A DNA stretch of 64,000 nt from Cupriavidus necator (lineage in GTDB: Bacteria; Pseudomonadota; Gammaproteobacteria; Burkholderiales; Burkholderiaceae). Where the stretch lies: NCBI GenBank assembly GCA_022041995.1, contig CP074381.1, positions 186,001-250,000 on the forward strand. The letters are read 5' to 3'. Both the position numbers and the translations under genes were made by a program. The notes below the pieces were generated by a model. It did not search any database, had not been told where the DNA came from, and saw only the letters and a list, made by a program, of their open reading frames with translations. Positions 51,209 to 61,671 of the stretch are shown piece by piece (position 1 is the first letter of the stretch; each line of letters opens with the position of its first letter).

Positions 51209-52531
51209 TCAGCGCTCCTGCCCCTGGCGCAGAAACGGTGCCACGGCGCAGGCGATCAGCAGCAGTCCCGCCATGATGACCAGTCCGTTGCGCGTACTGC
51301 CGGTCGCCTGTTCGATGATGCCCATCACCGACGGTCCGATGAATCCGCCCACCAGCCCGCAGGTATTGATGAGGGCCAGTCCCCCCGCCAGCGCCACCCC
51401 CTTCAGGCGGGACGACGGGAACAGGAACACGATCGACTGCACCACGAAAAACATCAGCGCGGTCAGCGAGAAGCCGACGAGCGCCATCACCGGCCCTGTG
51501 AAGGCGGCAATCAGCAGGCCGCCTGCCATCACCACCAGCCCCAGGCAGAGCAGGCGGCGTCCGCGCTGTGGGGTGTTGGCATGTCGGGGCAGCCATGCGG
51601 CGCCGATGGCGGCGGCAATCCAGGGCAGGGAATTGAGCAGCCCGATTTCCACGGGCGTGAGCTTGCCGTACGTGCCGATGATGCCCGGCAGGAAGAAGAT
51701 CACCGTGTAGATCGAGATCTGATGGCAGAAGTAGATAAAGATCGCCAGCCAGACCTGCGGATCACGCATGGCGCCCAGGAACGAGTGGCCACCCTTGCCG
51801 ACGCTGGCATCGGCGGCTTCCGCGGCCAGCCGGCTGCGGACTTCCTGCGCCTGGGCTGGCGTCAGCCATGGCGCGCTGTCCGGACCGTCGGGCAGCTTCT
51901 TCCAGACCACCGCGGCCAGGAACACCGCAGGCAGGCCTTCCAGCACGAACATCCATTGCCAGCCCTTGAAGCCCCAGATGCCGTCCATGCCCAGCAGGGC
52001 GCCGCCCAGCGGGCCGCTGACGATGTTGGCAATGCAGACGCCGAGCAGGAAGTAGCCCACCGCCCGCGCGCGTTCCTCGCGGCCGAACCAGTACGTGAGA
52101 TAGAGCATCACGCCGGGAAACAGCCCCGCCTCGGCCACGCCGAGCAGCACGCGCATGATGTAGAAGGAGGTCTCGCCCTGGACAAAGGCCATCGCCGCGG
52201 ACAGCAGGCCCCACGTCACCATGATGCGAGTGATCCAGAAGCGCGCCCCGACCCGATGCATGATCAGGTTGCTCGGGATCTCCAGCAAGGCATAGCTGAG
52301 AAAAAACAGACCCGCGCCCAGGCCGTAGGCCGCGGCCGAGATGTTCAGGTCGACAGCGATGTGGGTCTTGGCCAGTGCAATGTTCGTGCGATCGAGAAAG
52401 CTGATCACATAGGACAGCACCAGCAAGGGCATGAGCTTGCGGAACAGCAGTGCGGTCAGCGGGCGGTCTGTCGGCGCGGCCAGCGGCGGCGCGCCTGAGG
52501 CGGGTACGGTCTGCATGAGCGTAGTCTCCAT
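51209..52531 (-). CDS. MFS transporter, anion:cation symporter type
   Basis: 440 residues with about 12 TM segments and the family signatures SYVISFLDRTNIALAKTHI and YGLGAGLFFLSYALLEIPSN. These are typical of the ACS group that takes up phthalate, tartrate, galactonate and similar acids. It is the last gene of a minus-strand set with the keto-acid cleavage enzyme and the dehydrogenase, so it probably imports their substrate. Confidence 0.9.
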   Translation of the reverse strand: METTLMQTVPASGAPPLAAPTDRPLTALLFRKLMPLLVLSYVISFLDRTNIALAKTHIAVDLNISAAAYGLGAGLFFLSYALLEIPSNLIMHRVGARFWITRIMVTWGLLSAAMAFVQGETSFYIMRVLLGVAEAGLFPGVMLYLTYWFGREERARAVGYFLLGVCIANIVSGPLGGALLGMDGIWGFKGWQWMFVLEGLPAVFLAAVVWKKLPDGPDSAPWLTPAQAQEVRSRLAAEAADASVGKGGHSFLGAMRDPQVWLAIFIYFCHQISIYTVIFFLPGIIGTYGKLTPVEIGLLNSLPWIAAAIGAAWLPRHANTPQRGRRLLCLGLVVMAGGLLIAAFTGPVMALVGFSLTALMFFVVQSIVFLFPSSRLKGVALAGGLALINTCGLVGGFIGPSVMGIIEQATGSTRNGLVIMAGLLLIACAVAPFLRQGQER

Positions 52532-52639
52532 CGGCGGATATGGCGCCGCGCCCTGGGGCCGCGCGTCAGCCGTTCCGCCTGGTTGATGTCTTCAGTGTTC
52601 GATGGTCGGGCGAGGCCGGGCCGTGGCGGCCCCGCCGGT

Positions 52640-53572
52640 TCAGAACGCGGTGCCTGCCGCGCCCTTCAGGGCGAGAATGTCGCGGGCTTCGCCCGGCGTG
52701 GCCACGTCGATGTTCAGGGCTTCCAGCACGGTCCGGATGCGCGTGACCTGCTCGGCGCTAGATGCAGCCAGCTGGCCCGGACCGATCCAGAGTGAGTCCT
52801 CCAGGCCAACGCGCACGTTGGCGCCCATTGCCGCGCCGATGGTCGCCAGCGGAAGCTGGCCTCGGCCGGCGCCAAGGATCGACCAACGGAACTGGTCGCC
52901 GAACAGGCGCCTGGCGGTGCGGTGCATGTGCATCAGGTCTTCGGGATCGGGGCCAATGCCGCCCAGGATGCCGAACACGGATTGGATGAACACCGGGCCA
53001 CTGACCAGGCCACGGTCAAGGAAGTGCCGCAGGTTGTACAGATGGCTGATGTCATAGCACTCGAATTCGAACCGCGTGCCGTTGGCATTGCCGATGCGCA
53101 GGATGTTCTCGATGTCCTGATAGGTGTTCTTGAAGATCAGGTTGCGGCTGTTCTCCAGGTGTTCGCGCTCCCAGTCGTGTTGGAATTCCTTGAAGCGGTC
53201 GAGCATCGGGAACAGGCCGAAGTTCATCGAGCCCATGTTCAGCGAGGCCAGCTCCGGCTTGAAGGTGGTGGCCGGCAACATGCGTTCTTCCACCGTCATG
53301 TGCGGGCTGCCGCCGGTGGTGATATTGATCACTGCGTTGGTCTCGGCGCTGATCCTGGCCAGGAACGGCCGGAACAGCTCCGGGTCCTGCGACGGGCGTC
53401 CGTCCTTGGGGTCGCGGGCGTGCAGGTGCAGGATGGCGGCCCCTGCGCGCGCCGCGTCGATGGCGGCTTGTGCGATCTCGTCGGCAGTCACCGGCAGGTG
53501 GGGCGACATGCTGGGCGTGTGGATGGCGCCGGTCGGGGCGCAGGTGATGATGGCTTTGGCTCGCTTGGCCAT
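52640..53572 (-). CDS. BKACE-family beta-keto acid cleavage enzyme (DUF849)
   Basis: 310 residues, full family length. Zinc ligands are visible in AILHLHARDPKDGRPSQDP, with the TGGS and SLNMGSMNFG strands of the TIM barrel and GANVRVGLEDSLW near the end. The family condenses a beta-keto acid with acetyl-CoA to give acetoacetate and a new CoA ester. The exact substrate group cannot be read. The neighbouring SDR could make the keto acid from a hydroxy acid. Confidence 0.9.
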   Translation of the reverse strand: MAKRAKAIITCAPTGAIHTPSMSPHLPVTADEIAQAAIDAARAGAAILHLHARDPKDGRPSQDPELFRPFLARISAETNAVINITTGGSPHMTVEERMLPATTFKPELASLNMGSMNFGLFPMLDRFKEFQHDWEREHLENSRNLIFKNTYQDIENILRIGNANGTRFEFECYDISHLYNLRHFLDRGLVSGPVFIQSVFGILGGIGPDPEDLMHMHRTARRLFGDQFRWSILGAGRGQLPLATIGAAMGANVRVGLEDSLWIGPGQLAASSAEQVTRIRTVLEALNIDVATPGEARDILALKGAAGTAF

Positions 53573-53666
53573 GGTGATTCCTTGGTTGGGCTTGGTCGGG
53601 GCTTGGTTGGGTTTGTCGGACTGCGGGCCGCGGATATCCGGCGGCCCCAGGAATGTGCCGGGCGCG

Positions 53667-54449
53667 CTAGCTGAGCGCCTGGGTCAGACCGTCCACGACC
53701 ATTTCCTGGCCGTGCACATTGGCCGCCTGGTCGCTGCAGAGGAAGCGCACCATGTTGGCGATGTCGCGCATCGTCACCATGCGCTGCAGTGCCGCCTGCG
53801 ACGTGTAGCTGCGCGTGACTTCCTCAAGCGGCTTGCCCAGCGACTCAGCCTTCGCGGCAATGACGGCGCGGATACGCGGGCCGTCGACCGCACCGGGCAG
53901 CACCGTGTTCACACGGATGCCATCCGCTCCCAGTTCAAGCGCCAGCGATTTGGTAAAGCCCACCACGGCCCATTTCGACGCGGAGTAGGCGGCACGGCCC
54001 GGCATGCCGAGATGCCCGGCAGCGGAAGAGAGGTTGACGATCGACGGCGAGCGCCCCTGCCGCAGGCGCGGCACCGCGGCGCGGGCGCACAGGAACTGGC
54101 CGGTGATGTTGACGGCAAGCGTGCGCTCCCAGTCGGCCAGCGACAGGGTTTCAACACCGCCAGTCGGGCCGGCAACCCCGGCATTGTTGACCAGCACGTC
54201 CAGGCCGCCAAAGGCGCCATCGACCGCCTGGAACAGCGCCTCGACGTCGCTTTCCTTCGACACATCGGCCCTGACTGCCACCACGCCGGGCAACTCGGCA
54301 CAGACCCGTTCGAGACTGTCGCCAGCCACGTCGCAAACCGCAACGCGGGCGCCCGCCTCCACAAAGGCCCGTGTGATCTCCAGGCCAATGCCGTCCGCGC
54401 CGGCGGTCACCAGTACGCGCTTGCCGGCGAGCGATTCATCCTTCCACAT
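53667..54449 (-). CDS. SDR-family oxidoreductase
   Basis: 260 residues from ATG 54449 (AGGAGG upstream). The NAD(P) motif is TAGADGIG, then NNAGVAGP, the catalytic Ser in VNLSSAAGH and YSASK. In the cluster it likely oxidises a beta-hydroxy acid to the beta-keto acid used by the BKACE enzyme. Specificity is inferred from context. Confidence 0.9.
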   Translation of the reverse strand: MWKDESLAGKRVLVTAGADGIGLEITRAFVEAGARVAVCDVAGDSLERVCAELPGVVAVRADVSKESDVEALFQAVDGAFGGLDVLVNNAGVAGPTGGVETLSLADWERTLAVNITGQFLCARAAVPRLRQGRSPSIVNLSSAAGHLGMPGRAAYSASKWAVVGFTKSLALELGADGIRVNTVLPGAVDGPRIRAVIAAKAESLGKPLEEVTRSYTSQAALQRMVTMRDIANMVRFLCSDQAANVHGQEMVVDGLTQALS

Positions 54450-54504
54450 GATTCCAATCCTCCTGGGAACAGGCGGCTGCCTGCCTTCCGGACGAAGAGT
54501 AAAA

Positions 54505-54516
54505 CTGTGATCACAG
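54505..54516. promoter_or_regulatory. Palindromic operator CTGTGATCACAG
   Basis: A perfect 12-base palindrome lies between the divergent SDR and GntR genes. FadR/FCD-type GntR regulators bind short dyads of this kind, so the adjacent regulator probably acts here and controls both directions. Confidence 0.6.
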
Positions 54517-54545
54517 ATCAAATATAGAGAATAACCCTATGTGCT

Positions 54546-55328
54546 ATGCTTCGCGGCATGCCCCTGAATGACCTTGTGACGCCCCTTGTCCGCCAGACGC
54601 TCAGCCGCGACGTCTACACACAGCTGCGCGACCTGCTGGTCAGCGGCCAGATGATGCCGGGCGAGCAGATTTCGCTGCGCAGCATCGCCGCCGCACTGGG
54701 CGTCAGCGTCATGCCGGTGCGCGAAGCGGTGCATCGCCTGGTTGCCGAGCAGGCGCTCGAACTCACGCCGAACCGCGCGCTGCGCGTGCCGCGCATGAGC
54801 GTCAGCCAGTTCGACGAAATCACGAAAATCCGGATCGAGCTCGAAGGGCTCGCCACCGCGACCGCGGCAGAGCGCATCACCGATGAGGAGCTGAAGCAGG
54901 TACAGGCACTGCACCGCCGGTTTGCCGACGAGATGGCCAAGCGCAGCCCAAACGGCGCGGATGTCATCGCCGCGAACCAGGCCCTCCACTTTGCCGTCTA
55001 CGCGGCGGCGCGCATGCCGATCCTGTTGCAGATGATCGAGTCTACGTGGCTGCGCATCGGCCCGATTCTTAACCACGACCTCCGCTCCGGATCGCGTCGT
55101 GTGGAAGAGCGCGTCGCGGTCAAGCATCACGACAACCTGATCGCAGCGCTGCGCAAGCATGACAGCGCGGCGGCATGTGCGGCGCTGCGCGGGGATATCG
55201 AGAGCGCGGCGGCCTATATTGTCTCGGCGGGGGTGCTGGTCAATACGGACAGGCCGGAGGATGCGGCGGCCACGCTGGTGCCCGTGAAGCGGGCTGCGAA
55301 GGCCGGGCGTGCGGCGGTGAAGCGCTGA
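54546..55328 (+). CDS. GntR-family regulator, FadR/FCD type
   Basis: 260 residues. The N-terminal winged HTH has ISLRSIAAALGVSVMPVREA; the FCD effector domain follows (QFDEITKIRIELEGLATATA, NQALHFAVYAAARMPILLQM with the His residues that bind metal). It is divergent from the SDR/BKACE/MFS set, with a palindrome between, so it likely represses that set until an acid ligand binds. A second ATG at 54558 may be the true start. Confidence 0.9.
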   Translation: MLRGMPLNDLVTPLVRQTLSRDVYTQLRDLLVSGQMMPGEQISLRSIAAALGVSVMPVREAVHRLVAEQALELTPNRALRVPRMSVSQFDEITKIRIELEGLATATAAERITDEELKQVQALHRRFADEMAKRSPNGADVIAANQALHFAVYAAARMPILLQMIESTWLRIGPILNHDLRSGSRRVEERVAVKHHDNLIAALRKHDSAAACAALRGDIESAAAYIVSAGVLVNTDRPEDAAATLVPVKRAAKAGRAAVKR

Positions 55329-55395
55329 TCAGCGCCGTGGACGTGAAGAGGTTCAAGGCGCGCCAGCACCCAATCGCGTCTGGTTCCGGCTATCG

Positions 55396-56520
55396 CTATC
55401 GCTCAGGACGATTCTGCGACAACACCCAAAGCATGGCACCGACAGCCTCCGTCTGCGTCCGCGTGCGGGTCTTCTCGTAAATCGCCCGCAACTGGGTGCG
55501 AACCGTAGCCACCGAAACCCCGGCACTGCTGGCGTAGGCCTCAGCCGTCTTGCCTGAAACCAGCGCTTCAGCAACCGCCGCTTCCGCCGCAGACAATGCG
55601 AACGCTTGCCGCAACTGCCGCGCCGTCACCAGGGCGGTGGTGCCGCGCTGCCTGGCTGTGATCAGCATGGTGGCATTGCCAAACACCGCACGCGTGTCCT
55701 TGCCGGGGAGCGCGGTGATGCTGAGGAAGATGTCCGGCGGTGCGCCCGATGTGGCTGGCAGCGCCAGGCTCTCGCCCTGGCGGGTTTTTGCCACGCGCCC
55801 GATGGCCGCTTGCAGGCCGACGTTATCGGCTGCCGTGGATGCAACCAGGCGCCCGTGTTCGAGTTTCAGGCTGGTGGTGGCGCGCAACGCGGATTCGGCC
55901 GCCGCATTGACAAAGACCACGCGTGAATGCCGGTCCAGCGCGAACACGGCCAGGCCTAGTTGTTCCATCAGTTCCGTGCCAAGCGCGGCATCGCGATGCA
56001 GGACCCTGGCGTCCTGCCAGAGATTGATGGCGCGCTGCAGGTGGCCGGCCATGCCTGCAGCTGCCGCGCGTTCTGCCTGTGTATAAGGCGACCTGTCCCG
56101 CGCCCGCAACAGGCCAAGTAAGATCTCGTCGCTGTTCGGCCGAGCCAGCCGCACACCCATCAGGTAGCGGAATCCCGCCGGAATCTGGAAATCCTGGAAG
56201 AACTCGCTGCGTGAAACGTCCTGCTCGCTTAGGTGGTCATCGCAGTTGACGAACTGGCCGATGCGGGCCTGCTCCACAAAGCGGCGCCGGGGATCGAAGG
56301 CGCCATAGAACTGGTCATAACGCGCGATGACCTCATCCCATCTTACGTCCGGCGTATAGATGGAGAGATGCGGTGCATTACGCACGGCATCCCAGCTGAA
56401 CATGTGGAAGACGTTGGCGCCCAATACCTCGGTGACGGTCTGGAACGTGTCCAGAAAGCCGTCTTGCCGGACCGCCGCCTCATAGAGGTCACCGATGAGC
56501 TGATCTCTTGGCAATTCCAT
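55396..56520 (-). CDS. LuxR-type regulator
   Basis: 374 residues. The last ~65 residues form a LuxR/GerE HTH (ALSAAEAAVAEALVSGKTAE, GVSVATVRTQLRAIYEKT). The long N-terminal region looks PAS-like in its middle (FALDRHSRVVFVNAAAESAL). No receiver Asp is evident. Target and signal are unknown; no partner gene is adjacent. Confidence 0.85.
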   Translation of the reverse strand: MELPRDQLIGDLYEAAVRQDGFLDTFQTVTEVLGANVFHMFSWDAVRNAPHLSIYTPDVRWDEVIARYDQFYGAFDPRRRFVEQARIGQFVNCDDHLSEQDVSRSEFFQDFQIPAGFRYLMGVRLARPNSDEILLGLLRARDRSPYTQAERAAAAGMAGHLQRAINLWQDARVLHRDAALGTELMEQLGLAVFALDRHSRVVFVNAAAESALRATTSLKLEHGRLVASTAADNVGLQAAIGRVAKTRQGESLALPATSGAPPDIFLSITALPGKDTRAVFGNATMLITARQRGTTALVTARQLRQAFALSAAEAAVAEALVSGKTAEAYASSAGVSVATVRTQLRAIYEKTRTRTQTEAVGAMLWVLSQNRPER

Positions 56521-56907
56521 TCCTCCCCAGGCGCCGGTGTCCGGGCATCGTGCGTGCCCTCTGGCCGGCTCCCCCTCTTTTTATTCAATGCATTGTCTTG
56601 CGCGGGTTATCACTGCCGCTCTGCAAGCCGCACTGCGATTTTTTTTCTGGCTTTCATCAATTTGAATGATGCCAGCCAGTACGCGTTTTTGCAGAATTCC
56701 GCGAAAGTCCGACGGCTTCAAATCCAGTTGCCAGGTCAAGAAAATGAAGCCCGGATTAACAAAAATCACAACGGGGTGTGCTCAATATGAATTATTGAGC
56801 GCTTTCAAAGGGGTCCATTGACGTAGCCAGTCAAGCTTGACCCTCCCTCAGAGGGGAGGTGGCTGCGTTTGCGGTGTTGTCTCTTTTACAACGGTACGGG
56901 GAAGGAA
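56521..56907. other. Gene-free AT-rich promoter interval
   Basis: About 390 bp between divergent genes, noticeably AT-richer than its flanks. It holds no supported gene. The promoter of the large lipoprotein gene should lie here. Confidence 0.5.
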
Positions 56908-59012
56908 ATGAAACTCACACCTATTGCACTCAGCATTGCAGTGCTCGCCTTGTCGGCGTGCGGCGGCGGCGGAGATTCTTCAACGGGAGGCACCACCACC
57001 ACCTCTACGCCTCCCGAGGTTTCTGTGCCTGCCAAGCAGACTGTCAGCGGCGTAGCCGCGACCGGCGCAGCCATGCAGGGCGCGACGGTGACGCTGATGG
57101 ACGCGGCCGGCAAGTCGGCCAGTTGCCCGGCTGACGCCACCACGGGCTCTTTCCAGTGCGACGTGACCGGCCTGACCGCGCCGTTCGTGCTGGCCGCCAC
57201 CGGCAACGTCTCTGATTCCCAGGCAACGCTGATCAGCCTGAGCGCCACCGCGGGCACCCAGACCATCAACATCACGCCGTTGACCAATGCCATTGCCGCG
57301 ACCATCATCGGCGACAACCCGACCAAGCTGCTGGCCGACAGCAGCCTGCTGCAGTCCAAAGTCACATCATCGGCGATCAGCACCACGGTGAAAGCGTACT
57401 CGGATGCGCTGGCCGATCTGCTGAGCGCCACGGGCAACACCGGCGTCGACCTGATCTCAGGCCCGCTCACGGCCGGTGCGCCGGGGCTGGACCGCCTGCT
57501 GGACCAAGTGAAGATCAACGTGCTGCCAGACGGCGGCGTGCAGCTGTCGTCCGTGGCCGGCGCTTCGAGCGATACGCCAGTGGTGCTGCAATTGGCACCG
57601 GGCGTGGCCCCACGGCCAGCGACACGGCCAGCCTGCCTAGCGTTGCCACGATCGGCGGCGCGCCGGTGACCAACCTGCCCAGCGCCAGTGACCTGGCTGG
57701 GCTGCAGGCCGCTTTCAACCAGTGCTTCGGTGGATCATCGACGGGCAACGCGCGCATGGAGGGCAATGTTGCCGCGTGCAGCCAGATCTTTGTTGACGAA
57801 GTGGCCTCCGGCAACCTGCAAGCGGGCGTTCCCGCGGCGTATTTGAGCAATGGCGCCAGCGCCGAGCAGGAATTCGGACCGGGCCCGAGCGGCAGCGCCC
57901 CCGGCATCTTTGCGGACGACGAGATGAACGGCGCTGTATTCAGCCTGCCGGAAATCATCCGGGTGCAGGCGGCTGACAAGGTCTGGATGAAGCTGTCGTG
58001 GACGCGCACCGATGGCATCCGCGATGGCGTGCAGCTGATTGCGCAGGTCGCCCTGCAGCCCGCGGCGCGCACCAGCAGTGATAACGGCTGGCGCCTGGTG
58101 GGCAACCAGCGGCATATGGTGACCAAGGTCAATGGCAGCGCGCAGCGCTGGGACTGGCTGAATCCGGCCAAGCCGATGACCGGCACCAACGCCTATATCA
58201 GCTCGCTGACGCTGCAGGTCGGCATCACGGACGACCAGAATGTGCCGGTGGATTTTGCGATCGTGAAGGGGCCGGGGCTGCGCAATGGTGTCCTGCTCAA
58301 TCGCAGCAATGGCGTGTGCGGCACGCTCAATATCGCGGCCCAGCTGACGCCTTCGCAAACACCGGCCCAGGCAGCGGCGCTGCCAAGACTGAATTCCTGC
58401 CGCAACAACTTCCGGCTCGCCGGCGTGGCGCAGGATGCATCGGCCCAGGCGCTGTTCACCTGGCCGGGCGCCACCAACAAGGCGTTTGCCGATCCGCAGC
58501 TGAGCACCACGGAGCTGGAAGGGGTCACGCCGTTCAGCGCCTACACCTTCGACATCTATCAGAACGGCAACACGGCTGCGCCGGCCTACTCGTACACCGT
58601 GCGCCTGCGCACCCCGCCGCCGGCGCCGGTGACGCTGCGCCAGTATGCCTGGCAGGATGTCAGCAAGGCCGCGCGTGACCAGCTGACGCCGGGTTCCGGC
58701 ACCACGTTCACCGGCGGCAGCACGTTCCCGATGAGCTGGACCTCGGCTGCGAACGTGCCGTTCGTGAAGCGGAGCAATGTGCAGATCCGCTCGACCATCG
58801 GCGCAACGCCGGCGGTGTTCGTGAGCGGCAACGGACGTGCGCGCCCGGCGGCGCCCAATACGGTGGTCAGCCTGAATGTGTTAGGAGACCTGGGTGCGTC
58901 GTTCCCGTCGGTGGCGGGGGCGACTGGCGGGGGCGATATGTCGTTTGCCAACCTGAACTGGACAGATCCGTTTGACCTGAACTTCAGCACCAGCGTGGAG
59001 TATGACCACTAA
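56908..59012 (+). CDS. Large surface lipoprotein, frameshifted as read
   Basis: ATG 56908 follows GGAAGG. A lipobox (LSIAVLALSACGGGGDSS) begins the protein, then a carboxypeptidase-like/Big-type repeat (GVAATGAAMQGATVTLMDAA). The frame breaks at a C4 run (57608-57611). With one more C it continues TASDTASLPSVATIGGAPVT into the second half to 59012, giving about 700 residues. The second half has no family I know. The break is probably a sequencing error. A strong terminator follows. Confidence 0.7.
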
Positions 59013-59095
59013 GGCGATGGTGTGATCCGCTGCGCGGCGGGCTGCCTGACACGCAGCCAGGCCGCGGGCGGCTGATGCTTGTTTTGCTCGCTTCC

Positions 59096-59128
59096 AGGCC
59101 AGGGTGATTTGCTCTGGCCTCTTTTTTT
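59096..59128 (+). terminator. Intrinsic terminator after the large lipoprotein gene
   Basis: AGGCCAG (59096-59102) pairs with CTGGCCT (59114-59120), followed by C and a run of seven T, the classic form. Confidence 0.88.
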
Positions 59129-59279
59129 GGTTGCGTGGTTGGTGGTCATAGGCGCCGCAGATCCGAGCGGTCAGGCATCTGTCCAATTAACATAAAAGCC
59201 TTCGTCGACGTGGGGATCGGTCCCCGGCGGTTGGCAGCCGCCGCGCGCGGCGCTAGCGGTGGAAGGCGTGACCTGTCCG

Positions 59280-60230
59280 TCAGCCGAGCAACCGCCAGGC
59301 CAGCCGCGCAGCCACGCGCGCGCCCTGGTGGTCGCGGTCGTACTGCGGGTTGTACTCCGCCAGGTCGGCCACGCGCAGCTTGCCGCTGCGGCGGACAAGC
59401 AGGGCCACTTCCTCCACCACCGGCAACGGCACGCCATAGGCGGCGGGTGCCGACACGCCCGGCATCACGGCCGCGGGCAGCGCGTCGAGGTCGATGGTCA
59501 GGTACACGTGGTCCGCGGCATCGATGCACGACGCCAGTTCCGTGAGGCGCGTTTCCAGGTGGCGCTCCTGCATGTCCAGGTCTTCCACGTAGCTGACGCA
59601 CAGCGCGTCCGCGCGGTTGAACAGCGCCGGTGTATTGCTGAGGCGGCTTACGCCCAGGCAGACATAGTCGAACGGCTGCCCGCGCTCGGCGCAGGCGTTG
59701 GCGATCTGGTCGAACGGCGTGCCGGAGCTTGCCGGCCGGCTGGTGCGCAGGTCGAAGTGGGCGTCGATATTGATGATCAGCACGCGTCCGGCATCGTCCT
59801 GCGCATCCAGGTGCGCGCGCAGGCCTTGCCACGTGCCCCAGGCTACTTCATGGCCGCCGCCCAGCACCAGCGGGAAGCCGCCGCGCGCCAGCACGTCGCG
59901 CACGGCACCCGCCAGCGCGAACTGGGCCGACTCCAGGTCGGCGTCTTCACAGCTGATATTGCCAGCGTCGTACAACGCAGGCAGGCCATGCGCCGGCACG
60001 TTGGCCAGCGCCTGGCGGATGGCGTCGGGGCCATGGGCGGCGCCGGGGCGGCCCTGGTTGCGCAGCACGCCGGCATCGCAGCGGAAGCCGAGCAATACCG
60101 GTGCGTTGCCCAGGGGCGTGAGGTCTGACGTCTCCAGCGCATGCACGATGCGGAACAGGCGCGTGGTGTCGCCATCCTCGCCGTTGTCGACACGGCCCTG
60201 CCAGGGGTTCTGGGTCACTGCCATCCTCAT
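59280..60230 (-). CDS. hutG: Formimidoylglutamase/arginase-family ureohydrolase
   Basis: 316 residues. The binuclear manganese site is seen in [23 protein letters not shown] and [11 protein letters not shown]. Overall similarity is to formimidoylglutamase, which splits N-formimidoyl-glutamate to glutamate and formamide in histidine breakdown. No other hut gene is nearby. The start overlaps the ABC ATPase stop as ATGA, so it is the last gene of the transporter operon. Agmatinase or guanidinobutyrase activity is an alternative. Confidence 0.8.
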   Translation of the reverse strand: MRMAVTQNPWQGRVDNGEDGDTTRLFRIVHALETSDLTPLGNAPVLLGFRCDAGVLRNQGRPGAAHGPDAIRQALANVPAHGLPALYDAGNISCEDADLESAQFALAGAVRDVLARGGFPLVLGGGHEVAWGTWQGLRAHLDAQDDAGRVLIINIDAHFDLRTSRPASSGTPFDQIANACAERGQPFDYVCLGVSRLSNTPALFNRADALCVSYVEDLDMQERHLETRLTELASCIDAADHVYLTIDLDALPAAVMPGVSAPAAYGVPLPVVEEVALLVRRSGKLRVADLAEYNPQYDRDHQGARVAARLAWRLLG

Positions 60231-60988
60231 GAGCGCGTCAGCACGGCCTGCAGGAAGCCACGCGTGCGTTCCTGCGTCGGTGCGGAGAAGATGACCGACG
60301 GCGGCCCGGCCTCGATGATGCCGCCGCCATCCATGACCACCACCACATCGGCCACTTCACGGGCAAAGCCCATTTCATGGGTGACCACGACCATGGTCAT
60401 GCCTTCGGCGGCCAGCACCTTCATCACTTGCAGCACTTCGCCCACCAGCTCGGGGTCCAGCGCGGAGGTCGGCTCGTCGAACAACATCACGCGCGGCTCC
60501 ATGGCCAGCGCGCGGGCAATGGCCACGCGCTGCTTCTGGCCGCCCGACAGGCTGGCGGGCATGGCGTGGGCCTTGTGCGCCAGGCCGACTTTCTCAAGCA
60601 GGCTCATCGCCTTGCGCTCGGCGTCCTCGCGCGAGGCGCCGCGCAGCATGCGGGGGCCCACCGTGACGTTGTGCAGCACTGACAGGTGCGGGAACAGGTT
60701 GAACGACTGGAACACCATGCCCACTTCCGTGCGCAGTTGGTTCAGCTCATGCTCGCCGATCAGCTGGCCTTCAGTCACCAGCCGCTTGCCGACGATGTCG
60801 ATGGTGCCGGCCTCGGGTTGTTCCAGGCCATTGCAGCAGCGCAGGAAGGTGCTCTTGCCCGAGCCGCTGGGGCCGATCACGACCACCACCTGCGACGGCT
60901 CTACATCGAAGTCGATGCCGCGCAAGACCGTGTGGCTGCCGAACGATTTACCCAGGTTCCGGATCCGGATGATTGCGGAATCGCTCAT
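60227..60988 (-). CDS. Polar amino-acid ABC transporter ATPase
   Basis: 253 residues with [13 protein letters not shown] (Walker A), [16 protein letters not shown] (signature), [14 protein letters not shown] (Walker B) and the H-loop VVTHEM. It is of GlnQ/HisP type. It overlaps the permease stop and the ureohydrolase start, so the set is translationally coupled. Confidence 0.95.
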   Translation of the reverse strand: MSDSAIIRIRNLGKSFGSHTVLRGIDFDVEPSQVVVVIGPSGSGKSTFLRCCNGLEQPEAGTIDIVGKRLVTEGQLIGEHELNQLRTEVGMVFQSFNLFPHLSVLHNVTVGPRMLRGASREDAERKAMSLLEKVGLAHKAHAMPASLSGGQKQRVAIARALAMEPRVMLFDEPTSALDPELVGEVLQVMKVLAAEGMTMVVVTHEMGFAREVADVVVVMDGGGIIEAGPPSVIFSAPTQERTRGFLQAVLTRS

Positions 60989-61653
60989 TGCACCATGCCT
61001 CCCATGCGCAGCCGTTGTTCGGCGCGCCGCAGGATCAGCCCGGCCGCGCTCGTCAGGATCAGATAAACCAGCGCGATCGCCAGGTAGACTTCCAGCGACC
61101 GGTACGACACGCTGATGATCTTCTGGCCCTCATGCATCAGGTCGGCAATTGTCAGCAGCGACACCAGCGCCGAGTTCTTGATCAGGGCGATGAACTCGTT
61201 GCCCAGCGGCGGGATCATCCGCACGATGGCCTGCGGCAGGATGATTGCGCGCATGGCCTGGCCGGAAGACATGCCGATCGAACGGGCCGCTTCCATCTGG
61301 CCCTTGTCCACCGACTGGATCGCGCCGCGCACGATTTCCGACACATAGGCGCCGGAATAGATGCCCAGCCCGATCACGCCGCATACAAAGGCCGGCAGCA
61401 GGATGTTGAACTGCGGCAGACCGAAGAACAGCAGGAACAGCTGCACCAGCAGCGGCGTGCCGCGGATAAAGGTCACATAGGCCGTGCAGAGGCTATAGAT
61501 GACGCGGCGATTCGGGTCCAGCCGGCCAATGCCGACCAGCAGGCCCATGACGCAGCCCAGCACCAGCGCGCAGGCCGTCACCTCCACGGTGATGACGGCG
61601 CCGTGGAGGATGTCAGGCCAGCCGGCGAAGACGGGAGAAAAATCCAGTTCCAT
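60985..61653 (-). CDS. Polar amino-acid ABC transporter permease
   Basis: 222 residues, His/Glu/Gln/Arg/opine family permease. About five TM segments; the ATPase-contact loop reads [20 protein letters not shown]. Only one permease gene is present, so it probably works as a homodimer. It starts 18 bp after the binding-protein stop. Confidence 0.93.
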   Translation of the reverse strand: MELDFSPVFAGWPDILHGAVITVEVTACALVLGCVMGLLVGIGRLDPNRRVIYSLCTAYVTFIRGTPLLVQLFLLFFGLPQFNILLPAFVCGVIGLGIYSGAYVSEIVRGAIQSVDKGQMEAARSIGMSSGQAMRAIILPQAIVRMIPPLGNEFIALIKNSALVSLLTIADLMHEGQKIISVSYRSLEVYLAIALVYLILTSAAGLILRRAEQRLRMGGMVQ

Positions 61654-61671
61654 GATGTCGGTCCGCGCGGC

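Noticed and set aside
51188..52498. 436-residue plus-strand frame
   Set aside because: Antisense to the MFS transporter and very rich in His, Gln and Arg, as expected of a shadow.
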